25,138 nt of DNA from JAPLJQ01 sp037143735 (lineage in GTDB: Bacteria; Desulfobacterota; Syntrophia; Syntrophales; UBA2185): the NCBI GenBank assembly GCA_037143735.1, contig JBAWYD010000022.1:1-25138 (forward strand), in the 5' to 3' direction. The notes under the pieces are model-generated. The model was not told the DNA's origin. It worked only from the letters and a program-made list of their open reading frames with translations, and searched no databases. Positions 20,968 through 25,138 of the stretch are shown here, one piece after another (the stretch's first letter is position 1; every line of letters starts with the position of its first letter). Made by a program: the position numbers and the translations under genes.

Positions 20968-21939
20968 ATGGTACATTACAAAGAGTTGGGTTTGGTGAAC
21001 ACGAAAGAGCTGTTTCATAAAGCGATGCAGGGGGGGTATGCCATCCCTGCATTTAATTTCAACAATCTTGAGCAGTTGCAGGCCATCATAGCCGCCTGCG
21101 TTGAAACAAAATCGCCGGTGATCCTACAGGTTTCCAAAGGGGCCCGTCAATATGCCAATCAGACGCTTTTGCAGTATATGGCGCAAGGAGCGGTTGAGGT
21201 GGCAAAACAATCGGGACATGCCATCCCCATTGTCCTGCACCTTGACCACGGCGACTCGTTTGAGCTGGCGAAATCCTGCATTGAAACAGGGTTTTCCTCC
21301 GTGATGATCGATGGCTCCCATCTGCCTTACGAAGAAAATATCAAGCTCACGAAACAGGTGGTCGATTTTGCACACCGGCACGATGTGACCGTCGAAGGAG
21401 AACTGGGCGTTCTTGCAGGGATTGAAGATGATGTTTCATCGGAACATGCCCATTATACCAGGCCCGAGGAAGTGGAGGATTTTGTCAAACGCACCGGCGT
21501 GGATTCCCTGGCCATTTCCATCGGCACGTCCCACGGGGCGTTTAAATTCAAGGTGAAGCCGGGCGAAACGCCACCCCCGCTTCGCTTTGATATCCTCGAT
21601 GAGATAGAAAGAAGAATCCCCGGATTCCCCATTGTACTGCACGGCGCGTCTTCCATACCGCAACACATTGTCGATGACATTAACAAATACGGAGGAAGAC
21701 TTGAGGATACGGCGGGCGTTTCCGAGGAACAGCTCCGCAGGGCGGCAAAATCGGCGGTCTGCAAAATCAACATCGATTCCGACGGCAGACTGGCCGTGAC
21801 GGCGGCGATCAGAAAAGTATTTTATGAAAAGCCGGACGAATTCGATCCGAGGAAATACCTGGGTCCGGCCCGCGATTCGTTGGAGGAACTTTACAAACAC
21901 AAAGTTGTCCACGTGCTGGGGAGTAATGACAAAGCATGA
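20968..21939 (+). CDS. fba: Class II fructose-bisphosphate aldolase
   Basis: The 323-residue TIM-barrel metalloenzyme has catalytic D93 and zinc ligand H94 in LHLDHGDS. E145 lies in VEGELGVLAG, and further histidines are H189 (GTSHGAFKF) and H225 (VLHGASSIP). It cleaves fructose-1,6-bisphosphate to DHAP and glyceraldehyde-3-phosphate. GAAAGGA lies upstream of ATG 20968. It is the third gene of a pyk-pgm-fba run and overlaps the following zinc-ribbon gene by 4 nt. Confidence 0.95.
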   Translation: MVHYKELGLVNTKELFHKAMQGGYAIPAFNFNNLEQLQAIIAACVETKSPVILQVSKGARQYANQTLLQYMAQGAVEVAKQSGHAIPIVLHLDHGDSFELAKSCIETGFSSVMIDGSHLPYEENIKLTKQVVDFAHRHDVTVEGELGVLAGIEDDVSSEHAHYTRPEEVEDFVKRTGVDSLAISIGTSHGAFKFKVKPGETPPPLRFDILDEIERRIPGFPIVLHGASSIPQHIVDDINKYGGRLEDTAGVSEEQLRRAAKSAVCKINIDSDGRLAVTAAIRKVFYEKPDEFDPRKYLGPARDSLEELYKHKVVHVLGSNDKA

Positions 21940-22139
21940 TAATGCAAAAATGTCCCTTCTGTGGGGAATTGATCAAGAAAGATGTAAGTGTCTGTCCATT
22001 ATGCGGCAAGTCTCTCCCGGCACCACCCGGTTCCGGAAGCATCTATTACTGCCCGATATGTAAAGCGGAAGATTCTTATTGCGACTCGACCAACAGGGTG
22101 TTCTGTCCCCATTGTCGAAATTATATCAGATCTGAGTGA
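21936..22139 (+). CDS. Small double zinc-ribbon protein
   Basis: The 67-residue protein has CPFCGELIKKDVSVCPLCG at the N-terminus (C6, C9, C20, C23), then CPICKAEDSYC and FCPHC. This gives two treble-clef or zinc-ribbon units. ATG 21936 overlaps the fba TGA (ATGATAATG), with a second possible start at 21942. Its function is unknown; short zinc-ribbon proteins may bind nucleic acid or protein partners. Tight coupling to fba suggests co-expression. Confidence 0.75.
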   Translation: MIMQKCPFCGELIKKDVSVCPLCGKSLPAPPGSGSIYYCPICKAEDSYCDSTNRVFCPHCRNYIRSE

Positions 22140-22188
22140 AACGCCCCTCCTCCTTCTCAGCGATCTGAACGGGAGCGGATTCCACAGG

Positions 22189-22500
22189 CTATCCCTGTTC
22201 CAGCCCTATTATCTTCATCTCCTTGGACCAGCCGGATTTATCTGTCCTGACATTTCTACAGGATGGACTATGCTGGAGTTTGAAAATTATCCTTCCCTGA
22301 TACTGCCCATCGGCCTCAACCCTGTATCCAAGTATGGTTCCGCCATAAAAAGAAGGTTCCTGTCGTTTTTTATGAAAGTAAATTTCACCCCCTACCAGTT
22401 CTTGAGCTCTCCTTTCGTCGATACTCCACCAGCCGCTTTCCCATACATTATCCTGCAGCTTGGCAAAATTATTCGAATGTTCGATTAAGTGTATATTCAA
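22189..22500 (-). CDS. Uncharacterised protein with TTG start (103 aa)
   Basis: TTG 22500 is preceded by AAAGGAGG with a 7-nt spacer, a near-perfect SD, and opens MNIHLIEHSNNFAKLQDNVW. The 103-residue protein has no signal peptide or membrane span. It has aromatic-rich segments (ESGWWSIDERRA; EIYFHKKRQEPSFYGGTILG) and basic residues, and looks globular. I do not recognise the family; the GGEIYFHKK... then RIIF pattern suggests a small beta-rich nucleotide- or RNA-linked fold, which is only a guess. It converges with the zinc-ribbon gene. Confidence 0.7.
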   Translation of the reverse strand: MNIHLIEHSNNFAKLQDNVWESGWWSIDERRAQELVGGEIYFHKKRQEPSFYGGTILGYRVEADGQYQGRIIFKLQHSPSCRNVRTDKSGWSKEMKIIGLEQG

Positions 22501-22567
22501 TGTAGCCCCTCCTTTTCTGAAACGCTGATTTTCAATGATTCTTCATTTTTTCCATCTTAAAAACAAA

Positions 22568-22598
22568 AAGCCCCGTCTCACTGTAATGGACGGGGCTT
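22568..22598 (-). terminator. Strong intrinsic terminator, minus-strand polarity
   Basis: A perfect 10-bp stem AAGCCCCGTC / GACGGGGCTT with an 11-nt loop is followed on the minus strand by TTTTTGTTTTT. On the plus strand the tail is poor in T. It therefore ends minus-strand transcription arriving from above 22600 and insulates the 22189-22500 gene. Confidence 0.8.
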
Positions 22599-22604
22599 CA
22601 ACAA

Positions 22605-22679
22605 TTACTTTGATTTCCCTATATGGGAAGAAAGATCATCAACTTTTTCAGTGATGTCTATTACACTGTGCGGATTATG
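22605..22679 (-). pseudogene. Possible 3' remnant of a minus-strand gene
   Basis: A frame reading HNPHSVIDITEKVDDLSSHI and ending GKSK-stop (22605-22607) stops 7 nt before the strong terminator. Upstream there is an in-frame stop and no start codon. It may be the tail of a deleted gene whose terminator survives, but a chance frame is possible. Confidence 0.25.
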
Positions 22680-22882
22680 CTATGCTCATTTTAATAAAAG
22701 TCAAGACAATTCTAATGATGGCATTGTCGGTTATCATTAAACGGCCTCCCGTACTGATTCCGAAGCTTGGTATGACCGTTTCCGACAGCAACTATTTTCA
22801 CACATATTCCCCTGTGTTTGTCACGGAAGGGGATCGATTCCGCCGATGCCATATCATGGCTTGACAAGTCTCCGTTACCTGT
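22680..22882. other. Intergenic region upstream of cobalamin riboswitch
   Basis: About 200 nt without a supported gene. TTGACA at 22861-22866 is an exact -35 hexamer on the plus strand, but the expected -10 (near TACCTG) is poor. A promoter for the riboswitch transcript is expected here. Confidence 0.35.
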
Positions 22883-23062
22883 GCTACCTGATCTCAAAAT
22901 CACGGGAAGTCCGGATGGACGCAAGGGAAGGCGGTGCAAATCCGCCACGGGCCCGCCGCTGTAACCGGGGACGAACGCTGCAAACGCCACTTTCTTTAAA
23001 TAAGATGGGAAGGCGCGGCAAGTAGAATGATCCGGAAGTCAGAAGACCTGCCTGTGCAGACA
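22883..23062 (+). ncRNA. Cobalamin riboswitch aptamer
   Basis: Conserved elements appear in order: GTGCAAATCCGCCACGGGCC then CGCCGCTGTAACCGGGGACGA, a GCCACTTTC ... GATGGGAAGGCG arm, and the B12-box-type segment GAAGTCAGAAGACCTGCCTG. This is the standard adenosylcobalamin aptamer order. It precedes cobC-cobU-cobT, so adenosylcobalamin should repress late cobalamin synthesis or salvage. The 5' boundary is approximate. Confidence 0.93.
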
Positions 23063-23070
23063 AGATGGTT

Positions 23071-23105
23071 TTGACCTGGGCGAGGTGCCGTCAAAGCCAG
23101 GTCAA
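23071..23105 (+). promoter_or_regulatory. Riboswitch expression-platform hairpin
   Basis: TTGACCTGG and CCAGGTCAA form a perfect 9-bp stem with a 17-nt loop between the aptamer and the terminator. It has no U-tract and probably takes part in the switch or in a loop contact with the aptamer. Confidence 0.5.
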
Positions 23106-23123
23106 CCGATGGTGAAAAACGGC

Positions 23124-23159
23124 ATCCACGGATCGGAAAGTTTGGTCTGTGGATTTTTT
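23124..23159 (+). terminator. Riboswitch-linked intrinsic terminator
   Basis: ATCCAC-GGATC pairs with GGTC-GTGGAT around a short loop, followed by six T (23154-23159). It lies 10 nt before the cobC-like start, so premature termination is the likely control mechanism. Confidence 0.75.
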
Positions 23160-23169
23160 ATTGGGGTTT

Positions 23170-23793
23170 ATGGCGCGGAAATTATTGCTTTTAAGGCATG
23201 GTGAAACAGGCGAGGCGTATCTCAATCGTTACGTCGGCAGCACGGATTTTCCCCTGAGCGAGCGGGGGCGACGGCAGGCCGGTGTGATGAAAATGTTTCT
23301 GCATGACCGGGTGTTCGACCATTGCCTCTGCAGCCCCATGGCACGATGTATGGAAACGGCTGCGGCCGTTCTGGAATCGCGGGAAATCAGGATGGAGATC
23401 GATCATAATCTGCGGGAAATCGATTTCGGGCAGTGGGAGGGAATGAGCTTTGACGAAATCGCAAAATCCTCCCCCGATCTGGTGAGGCGCTGGGGTGCTT
23501 TTGACCCTGTCTTTGCTTTTCCTGGAGGTGAAAGCATCGGGGATTTTCTGGAAAGGGTCCGATTCGTTGCCGAACGGCTAAGTCATGATCCCGCGGATAC
23601 GATTCTTCTGTGCACCCATGGCGGCATCATCCGGACCATGATTTGCCACTTCCTGAAGCTTGAACCCTGGCAGTATATCCTGTTCACGGTGAAACCCGCT
23701 TCGGTGACGACCATTGAGCTGTATGACAGCGGCGGCATCCTTACAGGCCTGAGTGAGACAGGGCAGATTCATCTGACAGAAGGCAGGAGATAG
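23170..23793 (+). CDS. cobC: Histidine phosphatase, alpha-ribazole phosphatase-like
   Basis: The start at ATG 23170 (GGGG upstream) gives 207 residues and the family opening MARKLLLLRHGETGEA; a start at 23149 would lie in the terminator. Catalytic R9-H10-G, R59, E83 in LREIDFGQWEG and H150 in CTHGG define the phosphoglycerate-mutase-like superfamily. The REIDFGQWEG form and the cobU-cobT neighbourhood support CobC, which dephosphorylates alpha-ribazole-5'-phosphate or cobalamin-5'-phosphate. Specificity is inferred from context. Confidence 0.85.
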   Translation: MARKLLLLRHGETGEAYLNRYVGSTDFPLSERGRRQAGVMKMFLHDRVFDHCLCSPMARCMETAAAVLESREIRMEIDHNLREIDFGQWEGMSFDEIAKSSPDLVRRWGAFDPVFAFPGGESIGDFLERVRFVAERLSHDPADTILLCTHGGIIRTMICHFLKLEPWQYILFTVKPASVTTIELYDSGGILTGLSETGQIHLTEGRR

Positions 23794-23798
23794 ACCGA

Positions 23799-24350
23799 AT
23801 GGCCAGAATCATTCTCATCACCGGCGGCAGCAGAAGCGGCAAAAGCATCTATGCCCAGCAGATCGCAGAATCCATGGCCGAAGACCGGACGTATATCGCC
23901 ACCTGTCCCGTTGTCGATGAGGAGATGGAAGAACGCATTCGGAAACACAGGGAGGCGCGTCGCGCCGGCAACTGGCAGACCATCGAGGAAACAACGGATT
24001 TAGAGGCGGCCCTGACCAGGGCGAAGGGAAGCGCCGTTATTCTTATTGACTGTTTGACGTTGTGGGTGAACAATCTTATGTATCAAGCGGAATTACAGAA
24101 GAAAGATATCCGTGAAGAGGACATCGTCGAGCGTTGCCGGGATATACTGGATGCCTGCGGTGCGATTTCCGGGACGGTTATTTTTGTTACCAATGAAATC
24201 GGGATGGGCATCGTTCCCGATAACGCCCTGTCGAGACGTTACCGTGACCTCGCGGGACGCTGTAATCAGATCATGGCAGGTCGTGCGGATGCTGTCGTAT
24301 TTATGGTGAGCGGCCTTCCCCTGAATATGAAGGGAGAGATAAGGACATGA
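23799..24350 (+). CDS. cobU: Adenosylcobinamide kinase / guanylyltransferase
   Basis: The 183-residue protein opens MARIILITGGSRSGKS with P-loop GGSRSGKS (9-16). Other CobU marks are the KHREARRAGNWQTIEE stretch (49-64, H50 as the candidate guanylylated histidine), DCLTLWVNNL (84-93) and FVTNEIGMGIVP. It phosphorylates adenosylcobinamide and transfers GMP in nucleotide-loop assembly. It starts 5 nt after cobC, and its TGA overlaps the cobT ATG. Confidence 0.95.
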   Translation: MARIILITGGSRSGKSIYAQQIAESMAEDRTYIATCPVVDEEMEERIRKHREARRAGNWQTIEETTDLEAALTRAKGSAVILIDCLTLWVNNLMYQAELQKKDIREEDIVERCRDILDACGAISGTVIFVTNEIGMGIVPDNALSRRYRDLAGRCNQIMAGRADAVVFMVSGLPLNMKGEIRT

Positions 24351-25138
24351 ATTTACTTGAATCAACCATTAAAAAAATTGAGCCTCAACAGACAGAAGCC
24401 CGGGCCCGGGCGAGGGCAAGACTTGAACAACTGACCATGCCTTACTGGGCCCTCGGCCGCCTGATGGATCTGGCGGAAGACCTGGCAGGAATCACCGGTT
24501 CCATGAAACCGCCGGTTGGCCGCAAAACGATTGTAACCATGGCGGGCGATCACGGTGTCGTGGCCTCAGGGGTGAGTAAATACCCCCAGGAGGTAACCGT
24601 TCAGATGGTGCACAACTTTGTGCAGGGCGGGGCGGGTATCAATGCCCTTGCCAGGCTTGCGGGCGCACGGGTGGTGGTCGTGGATATGGGGGTCGCCGGC
24701 GATCTGGATGAACTGGTCCGTGGGAAGAAGATTCTTTCGCGGCGCGTCGGGAATGGCACAAGGAATATGGCGGAAGGGCCGGCCATGACTCGGGATGAGG
24801 CCTTAAGGTCTCTGGAAGGCGGGATTGAGACTGCTCTGGACCTGGCTGCCGAGACGGATCTTTTCGGAACGGGGGATATGGGGATCGGCAACACCTCGCC
24901 CAGCAGCGCCATTGTATCTGTGTTCAGCGGGTCGCCTGTGGCCGAGGTCACGGGACACGGAACGGGCATCGATGAGGAACAGTTTTTAAACAAGGTCTCT
25001 GTGATTGAAAAAGCCATTTCGGTAAACAGACCTGATCCATCCGATGCCCTCGATGTCCTGGCGAAAGTGGGGGGGTTCGAGATCGGCGGGATCGCCGGGT
25101 TGATAATCGGCGCCGCCTCGATTAAAAAACCGGTTCTG
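24347..25138 (+). CDS. cobT: Nicotinate-nucleotide-DMB phosphoribosyltransferase (3' partial)
   Basis: ATG 24347 overlaps the cobU stop (ATGA) and the frame stays open for 264 codons to the window edge. Motifs are VTMAGDHGVVASGVS (61-75), QGGAGINALARLAG (91-104) and GTGDMGIGNTSPSSAI (173-187). VTGHGTGIDEEQ (199-210) also marks CobT, which makes alpha-ribazole-5'-phosphate from 5,6-dimethylbenzimidazole or another base. The catalytic C-terminal part lies outside the window. It is the third gene of the B12-controlled unit. Confidence 0.95.
   Translation, partial: MNLLESTIKKIEPQQTEARARARARLEQLTMPYWALGRLMDLAEDLAGITGSMKPPVGRKTIVTMAGDHGVVASGVSKYPQEVTVQMVHNFVQGGAGINALARLAGARVVVVDMGVAGDLDELVRGKKILSRRVGNGTRNMAEGPAMTRDEALRSLEGGIETALDLAAETDLFGTGDMGIGNTSPSSAIVSVFSGSPVAEVTGHGTGIDEEQFLNKVSVIEKAISVNRPDPSDALDVLAKVGGFEIGGIAGLIIGAASIKKPVL

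Noticed and set aside
22712..22990. 92-codon minus-strand frame across the riboswitch
   Set aside because: Antisense to conserved cobalamin aptamer elements; no SD and no recognisable domain.
1..25138. CRISPR array, prophage genes or rRNA
   Set aside because: No regularly spaced direct repeats, phage structural genes or rRNA-like sequence were seen.

Overview
The window looks like a chromosomal segment of an anaerobic Gram-negative bacterium, most likely a Desulfobacterota/'Deltaproteobacteria' lineage such as Syntrophales. This is an inference from gene content and dispersed repeat types: FdhE, class II aldolase, cobalamin genes under a B12 riboswitch, a DUF134-NifX pair, and an Acr3/ArsP arsenic cluster. 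No rRNA or marker gene fixes the taxon.

Region by region. (1) 1-3100 is an accessory, partly decayed zone. It holds the end of one DUF4143-type AAA ATPase, a second complete one (250-1449), a broken DDE insertion sequence with tandem end repeats (about 1821-2755), palindromic dispersed repeats (2775-2912) and the last ~44 codons of a GGDEF protein. (2) 3158-5245, minus strand, is a DUF134 regulator - NifX-like - ChrA transporter unit behind a consensus promoter that contains a palindrome. (3) 5486-10437, minus strand, is a long arsenic cluster: arsR - arsP-type permease - small CxxC thioredoxin - acr3 - exported thioredoxin - ArsG/CcdA-like permease - arsC - small ORF, bounded by an ArsR promoter/operator and a candidate terminator. 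(4) 10541-10700 is a decayed HicA toxin gene. (5) 10764-12948, minus strand, is a CcdA - TlpA-like lipoprotein - MBL hydrolase unit. (6) 13114-14640, plus strand, holds fdhE and nth. (7) 14723-17113 holds gap - tpiA - secG - tRNA-Leu(GAG). (8) 17217-17417, minus strand, is a cold-shock gene with its terminator. (9) 17861-22139 holds pyk - pgm - fba - a small zinc-ribbon gene. (10) 22189-22500, minus strand, is an unrecognised protein gene with a TTG start and strong SD. (11) 22883-25138 is a cobalamin riboswitch with a terminator, then cobC-like - cobU - cobT (cut by the window edge).

How it works together. Two runs of glycolytic/gluconeogenic genes (gap-tpiA and pyk-pgm-fba) form a carbon-metabolism locus that also carries secG and a tRNA. 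The arsenic locus combines two or three different efflux permeases and a reductase with two thioredoxin-fold proteins. An independent CcdA-TlpA thiol relay is encoded just upstream, so the whole 5.5-13 kb stretch is unusually rich in thiol-redox genes. The cobalamin genes form a classic B12-repressed late-pathway (nucleotide loop assembly) operon.
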